Source: Hygrocybe punicea | Taxonomy: Eukaryota > Basidiomycota > Agaricomycetes > Agaricales > Hygrophoraceae | Direction of reading: 5' to 3' | DNA length: 64,000 nucleotides | NCBI GenBank assembly: GCA_963556145.1 | Contig: OY744467.1 | Coordinates: forward strand, 310,001 to 374,000 | In this document: one piece after another, positions 11,299 through 22,811 of the stretch | Position numbering within the stretch: the stretch's first letter is position 1 | How the letters are laid out: each line of letters starts with the position of its first letter | The notes under the pieces: model-generated | The model's database searches: none | The model's input: the letters and a program-made list of their open reading frames with translations, nothing else | Told to the model about the DNA's origin: nothing | Translations under genes and position numbers: made by a program

Positions 11299-12951
11299 TG
11301 TTACGGATCGCTTCTGCGGCGGGCTCCGGCAACAATCAACTTAACTAGGGATCGGATTCCAGAGGAGAGGACAGCAGTTTTCATTGTTGCTTATAGCTAA
11401 GACAACACTGCTAAGAAGGGGGGGTCAAGGTCTAATGTCATTGCGAGCCGTGGGGGTTACCCAAAACAAGATGAGTCTGCCCCAAGAACCAGACTAAACG
11501 TAAAGAAAGGAAAAGAAGAAAAAGTCCGAACCAACAACAAGAACAGTATATATAATGACTGGTCTTGAGGGGAGGTAAATAGAAATGCAACCATGAAGCC
11601 ACAACATGTCCAACTACACCATGTGTTCACCATGAGGCGCACATGAGGCGTCCTCATGTCGATGTTCTCGCGATCCAACTGGAGGCCCGGGTGTCATTGA
11701 GGAATAGAGGGGGTCCGGATGACTCGGATGATTTGTCATCAGATCATGTGATGTGCAGAATTGCCTATTCGGGGTCTACACTTGCTGTAACAGGCAAGTG
11801 CGCAGTCTGGCAAATGCGTTGCACGGTCGGGTCGAAGATGGGTATCGTCCAATGTGGGATTGGTGATGAGAATGTCTTGAGGTGGTGTGGATGTAGTGGC
11901 AAGGTTTGCATGAAAGAAAACAAAGGAATGTGTGGAAGGAAAACCAACTAGGACGGTGGGCTAGTCGAGGTCAGACATGTGAACAGCATAAGCTGTACCG
12001 GATGACGATGTCTGTGTCGATGACGTATCGAGGAGTGATGTCTTGTCCTGTTTGTGGAACAAGAAGGTCCACGTGATGTCGGTATTCGTCCAAGAAAGGG
12101 TATCATTGTAAACGAGTGTGGGAGATATCAAGGTTATAGATGGAAAAGGGTAAATGAATGTGGGTCCAGGTTTCGAGTCATGGCACGAGTGACAAGCTGT
12201 GGGAACAAGTCGTCGGGTACTGCATTGAAGCGGTGTCGTGCGAACAATATGCGATAGGGGTTGGTTCACTGTTTGGGAAGTCGTATGGTCTGTGGTCGAA
12301 GTCTAAAAGAGTATGCTCCGGCGATGGTCGGATTAGAGAGAACAGTGAAATGTCTTGTGATCGGGGATTGTTCAGAGTTCGCATGCAGGTGAGGAATGTC
12401 GTCGGATCGTCAGGGAGGATAATGGTGGGCACAGGGTACGAATATGGAAACCAAATATCCGGGAATGGCAATTGTCAATTACGTGTCGAGATATTGTTGA
12501 GGTGGAAGTCAGAAGTATCAATGGTGGAAGGGTTTCGATGCCGATGCCAAAGATAGATCATAACAAAGTAGAAACCGATCAGGAAGGTGATGGCAATGCT
12601 GCCAATAACAATTACGGTAATGAGCTGTGTCGGGAGTACAGCCATTGTGAATCGGTTTGTCGTGGGATGAAGTCAACAATATGTCAGGGCGAGGGAAAAG
12701 ACAATAGCGATGATGTCCGTCGGCAAGGAGACTATTCGGGTACAGCAAGGTAACATGGGGATGTGTCCATGGTCGGTCTGGATTGTTCTAGAAGAAGAAA
12801 GGAAGAAAAGAGAACAAGGACAAGAATAAACAACAATGTCCAAAAGAAGACAAAAGGTAAAGGGGAACGAAAAAGGAAGGTATGGTAAAGTGGAATCGTC
12901 ATCGCGGGTAATGGAGTCGGGATCGGAGTTGCGGAGTTGAAAAACGTAACA
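11299..12951 (-). mobile_element. solo LTR, 1.65 kb family, copy 1
   Basis: 1,653 bp bounded by TGTTAC and GTAACA, with the 5-bp direct duplication TGAAC at 11294-11298 and 12952-12956. It is the most diverged of four copies (others at 38548, 48118 and 52754). The orientation given follows the small membrane-peptide ORF and the pyrimidine-rich leader before it. No internal region or partner LTR is adjacent, so this is a solo LTR left by recombination. Confidence 0.88.
12475..12645 (-). CDS. 56-residue single-pass membrane peptide in LTR (copy 1)
   Basis: ATG to TGA, 56 codons. Residues about 8-33 form one continuous hydrophobic helix (LITVIVIGSIAITFLI at its start), followed by a basic and aromatic junction (WHRH) and a polar tail ending NNISTRN. 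Compared with the copy at 38854 there are seven base differences, four of them silent and three conservative (Leu to Phe, Gln to Arg, Ala to Thr), with no stop or indel. Function is unknown and I do not recognise the family. Being inside an LTR is unusual for a coding sequence. Confidence 0.55.
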   Translation of the reverse strand: MAVLPTQLITVIVIGSIAITFLIGFYFVMIYLWHRHRNPSTIDTSDFHLNNISTRN

Positions 12952-12998
12952 TGAACATATCACTGTGTGCCCTCGCATACATTCGAAGCTGTGTATTA

Positions 12999-13380
12999 CA
13001 GTGTTCAATGGCTCCTTTGAACACTACCAGTCCTTTGAACACCCTAATAGAATTGATTCTGTACTGATTTCTAGTGCTAAAAAGTGTTCTAATTCCTTCA
13101 GTGCATCATACAAACCTATCTGGATATTGATTTTTATTCAGAACTACCAATAAAATTAGAAACTGAATATTCACAAAGCAGAGAGAAATCTGATCACTCC
13201 TTGAACACTAATGTTTTGATCATAAAACATTCAAATATTAACAGATTTCTTCGAAAATTGGTATGAGATGTCTTTAAATATATAAGCAACTTCTGGTCTG
13301 CTCAGATTTTGTTCAAGATAATTGGCTACTCGTGGCATTTTAGGTTAATTTTTTGTGTTCAAAGGAGCCATTGAATACTG
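12999..13380. mobile_element. 382-bp MITE, Tc1/mariner-like
   Basis: Inverted ends CAGTGTTCAATGGCTCCTTT and the near-complement ...AGGAGCCATTGAATACTG, each flanked by TA (12997-12998 and 13381-13382). The interior is AT-rich and non-coding. TA duplication and CAG-type ends suggest a Tc1/mariner-related element. Confidence 0.8.
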
Positions 13381-13382
13381 TA

Positions 13383-14768
13383 AGGCAGATAATATCTTGG
13401 GCTTCAAAAACCTTGAGATTGTCAGGTTTGAGGTCTACCACCTCCGCATCCAAATGCACAAACTATGTGCAAGTCAGAGTTGTCCTCGCTCGAATAAAAG
13501 TCTTGCGCATACGAGGGGATCACGGAGTCTTTTCCATCTTTTTCTGGGTCAAATTTAGACAAGTCTCCTTTGGTGGCATGAAAATATTCCTGAAGCTCAT
13601 CAAGGGCTAGACCCTGACCCCTTCAGTATTGTGGTGATGTTCGATGGAGTCTACCCAGGCTTGACAGTACCCAAGGAAATTTGGGAGAACATCCATTGGA
13701 GGGCCATCCTACTATCAAAGCCAAGCTTGAAAGTGGTATGGGCTGCAGGCAAGTTTGAGTGTGAGGCCGAGTTGTCTTGTGAAATTCGCTGGCTAACCGT
13801 GAACCATGCTGGAATGCAGAAACTCGTGACTGCCGCCATAGTTAAGAAGGCATCGAGAGTGAACTTGCGTGTAAATAACTTGAAGGCTAAGCTGCGCAAT
13901 TTTGGAAAGCACCCAAATGGACAGGCAATGTTGACGTCGAGTCGTCGACATACGTAATATCCTCCGATGGTCTGCATTGGGCATCGACGTCTTACGTCAT
14001 GCTCACATGCTACCGGGTTCCGAGCAAGGGGGAACCAGGATTCAAAGGTCTGAACGTGGGTCGGTAAATTTTTTTTGGCAATGCTAGGGACCCCCCTTGT
14101 ATTTCTATATATAGTAACCGCATATTATGTAATATCCCCAAAAGGGAAGCCTCAACCAATCACTTTCGAGTCTGTGCTCGTTTGGCTGGCCTCACATTGG
14201 CATGTACATCGCACCTCCAGTTTCGTGGTGCATACTCAAAATTGAGACATTCAAGATGGAACTACAATGAGGTATTAGTAAGACTCCCTTCATGCAAGAT
14301 ACTACTCACCCATTGAGTTTCGCAACCCTGTTGAGCACACATTCCAGCCCTGCCCCCCTCAATATCTTCCTGACTTACTGGGATCCCACAAATACATGCA
14401 TGCATCTCAGCCATGTCACAAATTTTTCGGGCACGCCCTGAACGAGTTGGTCTTGCAGTGATAGTAAAGTCCGATTGCATGGCAATTGGACCTTGCCCAT
14501 TCGCCTCTTCAGGCGGGGCTGTGGAAACATCGTCCTCGACATCTTGATCAGTGGCAATCAGAGGTTGGCGATCTGTGGAAACCTTTGGTCGGTAATCCTC
14601 ATTGTCCTCGACATCTTGATCAGATGCCTCCGAAGCTTCCTCGGAGCCCTCTTGTCCTATGGTTTCCGTGATGTCATCAAGAGGGATGTCAGCTAGTAAT
14701 TTGGGCGTGTCATCAGTAGGCTTGTCACTGCAATTGGAAGATTATCAGAGTAGGGACAGGCTTAGAAA
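13383..14768. other. unassigned region
   Basis: Open frames exist on both strands around 13.6-14.0 kb (plus-strand segment FDGVYPGLTVPKEIW), but no family is recognised. A run of T and CCCCCC with a TATATATAG string lies near 14.07-14.12 kb. The stretch 14.26-14.77 kb is downstream of the minus-strand gene that follows. Confidence 0.35.
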
Positions 14769-15582
14769 TTACACATGCCTTGTGATTAATCGTGAGCTAT
14801 GCACCTCAGATATTGGCAGAGGTGCCGATCGAGATGGTTTCTTCTTCGTCCTCGGCTTCTTCCACAAAGTTTGCATGGAGGCTTTCTCAGTATCGAATAT
14901 CTTGAAATGTCGTTCATATGATGCCCATGTCACGGTCAGATGCTTATTCCGAAAATGAATTTTCATGTTGTATTTCCAGACAGCAGCATCTTTTGAGGGG
15001 CAGAGAGGGCAAAGCACAGGCACATTGCTGCAAGGGGCGGAGTCGGATGATGTCGAAGCAGACTGATAGGAAAATTTGACCAGGTTGGGACAACGAGACC
15101 GGACTAAGTCCACTTGGAGTCCACCACCTGCTCCCTTCCCTTTGCGTAAGTAGAATATACAAGTCGAGTCGGAACATAAGCAGAAACCGCAGGTCTCGGT
15201 GACATGACTGACAGTCAGATCAAAGAGTATATGTGCGCCAACGTGTTCCAAGACTCGCTGACCTTGTTTTCTGTCCCACTCGTATGTCGATCGGCACTTT
15301 GGACAAGTATCTAAATCATTGAGTTGTTTACTGGCAATATCTGATTCGCAAAGAAAGGCAGCCTGTCCTGATTCAAATTCAATCATGGTCAGCAGATTAG
15401 AAAAGGCAGATATAGCGCACCTGCAGCCCTATAAGGGAACTTGTCTGATTGAGGGATAACCGGGAGACAAGCATAGTTGGATGGTGCCCATTCGACTATA
15501 GAGTGTTGCTGCCAGCAACCGCAACTCATCACTTGAGAATAGATAGGTTGGATTTCCTACATCCTGAGTGGATACAGTAGGA

Positions 15583-16399
15583 TTACAGCTGTTTGCATAA
15601 TTCTTGGCAGTAAATGCACTTTTTTCAATCAATTAAGAAATATGGACTTAGTGGAATTTCCAATGTTGAATCTTGTATCTCATGAAATACTGCATGGATT
15701 GAGATGGGTATAGAGGGAAACTTGTACTATTCTTGAAGGGCTATCTGCTCCTGTAATTATATTTGAACAATATTTAGTGGATGATGAGTTGTAGATGAAA
15801 CAAGAGGTAAACCAGTACTTTTTAACACCCAAAATGATATTGTCAAATTATGGCATCAAATGAGCTCCTATGAAGAAGATTTCAGGGAGAAAATTGTCCA
15901 TTTTTTCAAGGGCTAGAAGTACATATACCGTGTTTTTCTTTATTTTTGTTCTGTGAGTCCATATTTATGATTCTTGTGGTATTTCACTCCCATGCAGACA
16001 AACATAATATAGATGCATTATAGACTCACAGAACAAAAATAAAGAAAAACACGGTATATGTACTTCTAGCCCTTGAAAAAATGGACAATTTTCTCCCTGA
16101 AATCTTCTTCATAGGAGCTCATTTGATGCCATAATTTGACAATATCATTTTGGGTGTTAAAAAGTACTGGTTTACCTCTTGTTTCATCTACAACTCATCA
16201 TCCACTAAATATTGTTCAAATATAATTACAGGAGCAGATAGCCCTTCAAGAATAGTACAAGTTTCCCTCTATACCCATCTCAATCCATGCAGTATTTCAT
16301 GAGATACAAGATTCAACATTGGAAATTCCACTAAGTCCATATTTCTTAATTGATTGAAAAAAGTGCATTTACTGCCAAGAATTATGCAAACAGCTGTAA
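15583..16399. mobile_element. TA-flanked foldback element, copy 1
   Basis: 817 bp that are almost entirely two inverted arms around a short centre near 15.98 kb. The ends are TTACAGCTGTTTGCATAATT and its complement, containing TA next to CAGC on each side. It lies in the C-terminal coding part of the multi-copy agaricomycete gene. Removing it with one TA rejoins the frame as EVI then NPTVSTQDVG. The same family recurs at 19982 and 31096. Confidence 0.88.
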
Positions 16400-18470
16400 T
16401 GACTTCAATCAAATGACCGAGTGTCTTGTGAATCGACATGAGATTTCAAGTCCACTTCCAATCAGCTCCAGCTGAATTAGATGATGATTCGACCTCGGTG
16501 AGTTGTAGAACCTGGAAAGTGATGGATACATTTTTCTCCGCTAAAAGTTCTGGCAAGATATGAGGTATGGATTGCGAATCAACAGAGATCTTGGTGACTT
16601 GGACGATTGCAAGGAAGACTTGATGTTCACATTTGAGCAGAGTGGCAGTGGGCTCGTTGATGAAGAGGTTTGGTCCACTGAAGACTGAGTCGATGTCAAT
16701 AATGTCGGAAGGTGTGGTGGATGCAATGACAAATCAAGAAAGACCAGCAACACGTTTGAGGCGATCAGTTGAACCTGGATTTGTCTTGTACTTGAAGTAT
16801 TCTCGAAGGATACGTGCTTTATACACTGGCTTCCCATTGACTTCCACAAATGGCATGCAAGATATCGTGTTCACCGTAGCCTCTTCAATGGCAACTTGAT
16901 CCTCGAGGTCAAGATCGTTGTTGATTCTAGATAATGGGGCTTGAGCGACCATGACATCCTCATCATCACCATCACCATCAGCCACGTTGCCGAGTGGAAA
17001 CAGGACATCAACACCCTTCGCTTGTAGCATTGAAAAGACCATCTTGTGGGTTAGTTAAGCAAGGGCGGCCCCACGTCTTGATTCGCCATCGGACACAAGA
17101 GATATCAATTGAGAGCCAGGTATCTTCTCTGCTCTAGTTTTGCAGGCACCTCCGAAGCAAGATGGACTTCACCGTTTCTGACAGCCTCACAGAGCACTTC
17201 CACCTCTTCTAGCGTGCAAAACTTGAGACCCAGCTTTTGGCCATGTTCCCTACAGACGCCAGCAAACCGATTTGTACAATCATCCCAGCGAGGTCGACGT
17301 TCAACTGCGATTTCGTCAAACATCAAGATATAACTAGTTGCATCAATGTTGGTAGGCTCATTGAACGAAGCATCCAGATTATAGCGAATGTCATCGGCAG
17401 TTTGGAATGAAGAATCGGCCTGGAGTGGATGGTTAGTGGTATGTCGTCACAGAGTACTCACTCCTGGACCACCCATGGATCGATGAGCGATCTCAGCTAC
17501 TCGTGTACTGCCAAGCTTGAGAAATAGCAAGCTACGCAACATCTCCTCCTCGGTAAAGTTCTTTGGTTTATATAAACCTTGCACTGCCCTATCAACTAAC
17601 TTCAACATCCCTTTTACACCTGCTTTGTTTTTCAGCCCTGCCCTCAGCAGTGTGTCGATACGTTGTATGTTTCCATGTGCAATCGCCATGATTAGTTTCT
17701 TCTGGTCATCCAGCACGCCCAGTTTGCCTTTCAATCTTCAAGCTGCGTTCATCTTCCCGACTCTCATGATGTCAATTGCGGACATTTTTTGCTGAAGAAT
17801 TTTCTTGAGGCTTGCAAATGGTTGGTAAACAAAGGGTGTGTTTTCGTGAATACCATTCTCCATTCGGTCGAGGATGCCATTCAGATTCTCATTCCTGTGT
17901 AAGTCCTCGCATGCCGAACAACTTGGATGATCGTTAATGAGAGAGTGCTGACAGGCCGTCGATTGAAGGTACAGCTTGCCTTGATTGATATGTATATTCC
18001 AAGGTAAGGCGCAATGGTCATGTAGGGCGAATGGATATGCCGTATAGGGTGTCATGTTAGAGGGAATTGGTATGTGTATTCCATGACATGATTCACGACT
18101 GACTTGTCCTCATCCCAGGATGGTGACATCATTCGAACATTCAGTGGCGTCGTTTCTGAGTTCCTCACTAAGAATATCAGCCAGGGAGTCAACGTCAATC
18201 ACCTCTTGCGGAGTGTCTGGTCTGCTCCAATTCGGCGTTGGTTCACGATCTGGCTCCACCTCTGGAGGCGGGTTGTAGTCTGATGTTGGTTGGATAAGAT
18301 GTGATGTGGATTTGTGTTGCGCCACAACCTGGTGTGAGGGCCCCTTGAAACACCCATGTCAAACAAGGTTCGTGTCCTGTTTTTCTTCTCGTTTTCTTGA
18401 GTCTTCTTCACTGACTGCTTGCACTTAGATTTGCCTTGATGCTGCGCCAAGCTAGCATGGCCACCATACC

Positions 18471-18916
18471 TAGGCAAATGCAAGGATATATCCTTTCGTG
18501 TAACTACTAATTTTAAGGATTTCACTTTTACAGTCCTAGATTTGAGATAATTGAGATTTTGTATCTATAGCTAATGGGATTACATCTATCCCTTCCAGGA
18601 TCCTCAATGTTTTGGGTTATATTAACATTTTAATATTCTTTAATTCTTAGTGCAAAATGCCAAGGATACAGATTTACATACATGTATCCTTAACTCCAAG
18701 TTTTTATGGATATGATGTATCCTTGACCCCTTGGATACAGAATGAGACCAGAATAAAATGATGAATTCAGCTAAAAAATGAAGGATCCTAGTAGTGGTCA
18801 ATCTGATCTTGTTGATCCTATCAAAAAAAATAACAATTATCTCTAATCTGAGACTGTAAAAGCAATATCCTTGATAATCTATGTTTACACCAAGGATATA
18901 TCCTTGCATTTTCCTA
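18471..18916. mobile_element. 446-bp hAT-like MITE
   Basis: Ends TAGGCAAATGCAAGGATAT and the complement of TAGGAAAATGCAAGGATAT, flanked by ACCATACC (18463-18470) and GCCATACC (18917-18924), which match at 7 of 8 bases. It interrupts the zinc-finger-like exon. Removing it with one duplicated site restores MVGYGGHASLAQH on the minus strand, which supports an 8-bp duplication. Confidence 0.8.
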
Positions 18917-18990
18917 GCCATACCCCACCATAATCAACTGATGGCATTTGGGACATTCAAGCTTCGAGCTTGCATCAAATTTACCCTATC

Positions 18991-19821
18991 ATTATGGTAG
19001 TTAGATCTGTAGAGCATCAAATAAGTACTTGCCGTTTGACTTTCTGGCAACATGTTTCAATGATTCTGAGTGGTGTGAGTTATCTATGAGGCCAAGGGAG
19101 GCTACGAGTGCCTTCATGGCCACCAACTCACTCTGCAATGGCATGCCACATGTCTAAATAAGGTAATGATCTACATTTCCCTAAATTTCCTGACGGCCAC
19201 CTGACTGGCCCCACCCCCTACCTCGGGTGCTGGGTTTTAATCCTGGTTCCCCCTTGAATAAAAGCCTCAAAAAAAAAAACACCAGGAAAAAGAATTTGCC
19301 GAAAAGTTCCAGAAAAGGATATGTAATTTACTGGTGTTGTTGCAGACTGTGCCTTGATGGACATCAATCATGCAAATCTCTAATGACCATCACAGAGGCA
19401 AGGCGGTCCCCAGAGGCAGAGCTGATGCCCAGTGAAAAGCCGCATGAAGCAGATCGAAACAGAACGAATGATGTCGTAGTCAGAGATGTCGCTCAATGTA
19501 GTCAGAAAATGAGACAGTTTGAAGGTTTTATTTGAAGCACATAAGAAGCACAAGAGAATGAGATCAAATGAGAATGAAATATTCCAGCTGCATTCGATTT
19601 ACTTCAACCACATTCTGGCTGCTGTACGAATCACATATTATGAATACGAATGTAATCGAAGGGGAAATGAACCACCTGCTCCTGCCCCCACCCCTGCCCC
19701 TGCTCCAGCTCCAGCTTCGACCCCAGCTTTTGCTCCTGGATCCCCTTGGATCTCCTGACCCTTGCCCAACTCAGGTATGCCACCTGTGCTCCTTCTGCTC
19801 CACACTCTTGTCCTGTCATCC
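18991..19821. other. spacer with possible SINE relic
   Basis: No gene recognised. It contains the promoter-like and A-tailed segment listed separately at 19200-19283 and, at 19.67-19.75 kb, an imperfect CCTGCTCCAGCTCC-type repeat that reads as alternating Pro-Ala. This lies just beyond the stop of the next minus-strand gene. Confidence 0.4.
19200..19283 (+). repeat. possible SINE tail with B-box-like motif
   Basis: GGTTTTAATCC, close to the RNA polymerase III B-box GGTTCGANTCC, is followed by CTGGTTCCCCC, AATAAAAGCC and an 11-A run. I did not find an A-box or a clear target duplication, so this may be chance. Confidence 0.3.
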
Positions 19822-21660
19822 CTACTTCTTCCGCATCCTCGCCGCTTCATCTTCATACATCTGCATTGGTGAAATTCATCAGTTATACTCTTTGTTAACG
19901 ATAAATGGTGACATACTTTCTTGGCTTCAATAGACAGACAGTCGAAACACTCCTTAAACTCACTGGTACATCCTGCCAGGTTTACAGCAGTTTTTGTAAT
20001 TGTTGGCAGTAACTCAGCTTTTTTCAATCAATTAGAAAAATATGGACTTGGTAGAATTTTGAATGCTGAGTTGTGTATCTCATGAGATACTGCATGGATT
20101 TGGATGGTTATGGAGGGACAGTTGTACTATTTCTTAAGGGCTATCAATTCCTGTAATTACATTTGGACAATATTCAGTGTATGGTGAGTTGTGGATGAAA
20201 TAAAAGGTAAACCAGTGTTTTTTAACACCCAAAATGATACCGTCAAATTATGGCATCAAATGAACTCCTATGAAGAAGATTGTAAGGGGGAAGTTGTTTA
20301 TTTCTTCAAGGGCTAGAAGTACATATACCATGTTTTTCTTTATTTTTTCTCCTTTGAGCAATATTTATGATTCATGTCATATTTCAGACCTAATGCAGAC
20401 AAACACAGTACAGATGTGATATTGGCTTAAAGGAGAAAAATAGAGAAAAACACGGTATATGTACTTCTAGCCCTTGAAGAAATGAACAACTTCCCCTTTA
20501 CAATCTTCTTCATAGGAGTTCATTTGATGCCATAATTTGACGGTATCATTTTGGGTGTTAAAAAACACTGGTTTACCTTTTATTTCATCCACAACTCACC
20601 ATACACTGAATATTGTCCAAATGTAATTACAGGAATTGATAGCCCTTAAGAAATAGTACAACTGTCCCTCCATAACCATCCAAATCCATGCAGTATCTCA
20701 TGAGATACACAACTCAGCATTCAAAATTCTACCAAGTCCATATTTTTCTAATTGATTGAAAAAAGCTGAGTTACTGCCAACAATTACAAAAATGGCTGTA
20801 ATAAGACCCATTCACGGGCGCAAATGTTCCTCGCAGTATTTGCTGGCCTTGGTTGCAACTTAGCTCCTTTTTGAGATTTCTTCCCTTTAAGTGCAGTTGC
20901 ACCAGAATGTGGGTTGGGAAGGTTGGTAACGGCTGGGTTGTTGGAAGAACTTGGGCTGGTTACAGTGGCGGAGATCAGGTCCGTGGGTTCTGTGGCAAAA
21001 ATGGGGTTGTTGGTGGTATCTGGGATCACCTCGGTGGATTCAGAGGAAGTGGGATCCGGCTGCATCCACAGTGGTGCAGGGCAGGTTGTTCATGCTGGAA
21101 AAAGTTGGATTCAGTTCACTGTTGTTGGAATCAGGGTTGTGTATGACTACATTGAAGGAGGAGTTGGCTGCCAAAGCGCTTGGAGGCAGAGAAAGTGCGC
21201 GCATAATCGAGGCGAGATTGGGTGCCGAAGTGTTAGGAGGTGCCGAAAACTTAGGTGTAAATGAGTGGTGGGATGCAGGTTGTGGTACGATACCAGCCAG
21301 TGGGTTATGGATCTACGAATATGTTAGTAATTGATCAGGGGATATGAGAAAACATACCTTGAAAGTAGCCTTCTGCTTTTCCTTATCCTGATGATGGCTG
21401 TTGGTCGAAAGGTCAATAACAGAGTGGCACCCCTCCACCTCATCTCCCAACTGCAGTCCCAGATCATCTGTCAATGCAAGCTTCATTTTCTTCTCCGGTT
21501 TGGGTTCCATCTTGATTCCAACATCGACTGCTTCTTGTTTGACACCTGCATTTGCTCCTTTGAAATAATGATGGTGCCAGGAGGGATAGTTATCAGTTGT
21601 GATCTGATCGACCTGGCAGTTTGCCTCACATAGCCGCAACTCGGAGAAGTGGTGCTGCAT
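19822..21660 (-). pseudogene. uncharacterised protein with HMG-box-like C-terminus, interrupted
   Basis: Start at 21660 (MQHHFSELRLCEANC), then a Lys/Glu/Asp-rich segment (VGIKMEPKPEKKMKL), a Pro/Ser-rich central part (21.3-20.9 kb), and at the C-terminus CAREWVLL, CTSEFKECFDCLSIEAKK and, after a GT-AG intron (19916-19861), MYEDEAARMRKK and stop. The last part fits the HMG-box pattern of a basic helix ending in EAKKxYEDEAxRMRKK. A foldback element splits it at 19982-20801; removal with one TA keeps the frame. A frame change near 21.05 kb suggests a further mutation or a missed intron. It may be an accessory gene of a mobile element. Confidence 0.5.
19982..20801. mobile_element. TA-flanked foldback element, copy 2
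   Basis: 820 bp of two inverted arms with centre near 20.39 kb and ends TTACAGC/GCTGTAA. It is more diverged from copies 1 and 3 in sequence (for example TTTTTGTAATTGTTGGCAGT at the end) but keeps the same plan and length. It lies inside the coding part of the HMG-like gene. Confidence 0.87.
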
Positions 21661-21771
21661 TTCATCTCAGTAGCAATCAATGATAGATATGCTTGCATTG
21701 GACTAGTGGGGTGTGGGCCATTGCTTTGCATGGCATGTTACTCGTCCCTTTTTTTAGCAAGAGAACAAATA

Positions 21772-22767
21772 TTAAGATTGAGCATATATAAACAGTACAG
21801 CATTATTACCATTACATGACAATAAATTAATATTTGAAAAGTCATCTATATCACCTTCATTAATACAAATTGATCTGGTTGATATACCATCATGAAACCA
21901 TACCATACTGTCGATGAATATACGGGCAGTAAAATGTGCATCACCAAAGTACACAATTCCTCTCAATGTGAAAGCAGTGGATATGTCATCAATTGACAAG
22001 TTTATAATTTGACTAACTATTAAATTCTCAATAGAGTCAACTGTAAACATGATTAGAGGTGGAATTTTGTTAAATGCAATAAATTTAGTAATCTCTCCCC
22101 AACACAATTGACATTTGTGCTGTTGTCTATTAACTATGATTTGAGCAAGACATGCTGAGATTCTTCCAGAAAATGAATATGAACAATGAAAGATGGCATC
22201 ACATCTATCATTTTCCAGAATGGTTATGTTTTCACAATTCATACATTTAAGACAAGTTGAAGTCATTGGTTCATTTGCTTTCATTATATAATGGGCCAAA
22301 TCACTTATGGCAATGCCAACTTGACCATAAGGAACTATTTCGGGTTTATCTTGATGCAATAAATGTCTGATTGTATTTCTAACTGTTTCTAAATCTGTTG
22401 TGTTATTCTTTGATCGTTTGAATCCTAAGCTCAAAATCTTTAATATTTCATTGATGCTATTGAATCTTTTTTTCCAACTTGATGGATCTTCATTCCATAT
22501 TGCTAGTAATATTGTAAAGAGTGAATCATAAGCACAGCTCCAATCTTGCGCATCCCATATAAACCCTTTTGGTTCATTTAATTCAATAGTACTTGTTTTT
22601 TGTCTTTTTTTCACTATGGAAGATGAACTTACAACTTGTTGTAATTTTCGTTTGTTATTTTGCAATACATTGGCTGTGGAATTTTTATGAGTGACAGTGA
22701 TTGGAACAGTTCCTTTTGCAGGAACAAAGTTGAGGTTTCTGAAATCTGCCTTTTGATTTTTGTTCAT
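21772..22767 (-). CDS. Helitron-associated USP-like cysteine protease
   Basis: 331 codons, intact from ATG to stop. Around residues 85-110 the sequence GFIWDAQDWSCAYDSLFTI looks like the Cys box of ubiquitin-specific proteases, with Cys at about 98. Near the C-terminus GIVYFGDAHFTARIF gives a candidate His, and WFHDG a candidate Asp. A Cys pair set, CLKCMNC with later CQLCW, resembles the zinc ribbon of that family. The first 60 residues are basic (KRKLQQ, VKKRQK) and could include a nuclear signal. It begins 45 bp after the helicase stop. Peptidases are known partners in some Helitrons, and deubiquitination is inference from motif shape only. Confidence 0.55.
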   Translation of the reverse strand: MNKNQKADFRNLNFVPAKGTVPITVTHKNSTANVLQNNKRKLQQVVSSSSIVKKRQKTSTIELNEPKGFIWDAQDWSCAYDSLFTILLAIWNEDPSSWKKRFNSINEILKILSLGFKRSKNNTTDLETVRNTIRHLLHQDKPEIVPYGQVGIAISDLAHYIMKANEPMTSTCLKCMNCENITILENDRCDAIFHCSYSFSGRISACLAQIIVNRQQHKCQLCWGEITKFIAFNKIPPLIMFTVDSIENLIVSQIINLSIDDISTAFTLRGIVYFGDAHFTARIFIDSMVWFHDGISTRSICINEGDIDDFSNINLLSCNGNNAVLFIYAQS

Positions 22768-22811
22768 AGGTTTAATTAATTGCCATGGAGAGGGTTGTGT
22801 TGTGTATTGAT

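Larger units (their letters stand above)
14769..18990 (-). pseudogene. uncharacterised multi-copy agaricomycete protein, broken
   Basis: I recognise this architecture as a large protein repeated in agaricomycete genomes, without a known function. In order on the minus strand: a zinc-finger-like start (CPKCH...GGHASLAQHQGKSKC, about 18.4-18.97 kb), a Pro/Ser/Asp segment (18.32-18.11 kb), a middle block with ACQHSLINDHPSCSACEDL and GIHENTPFVYQPF (18.05-17.74 kb), FTEEEMLRSLLFLKLGSTRVAEI (about 17.5 kb), MMFDEIAVERRPRWDDCTNRF (17.3 kb), then PVYKARILREYFKYKTNPGSTDRLKR (about 16.8 kb; key part GSTDRLKR) and a C-terminal Cys/His part (15.39-14.77 kb). The long central region expected between 17.1 and 17.0 kb is missing, so there is an internal deletion. 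Two inverted-repeat insertions and at least one stop also interrupt it. Confidence 0.6.

Noticed and set aside
18471..18916. TA target duplication for the 446-bp MITE
   Set aside because: A TA-only excision leaves the zinc-finger frame broken, while the 8-bp (7 of 8 matching) duplication restores it.
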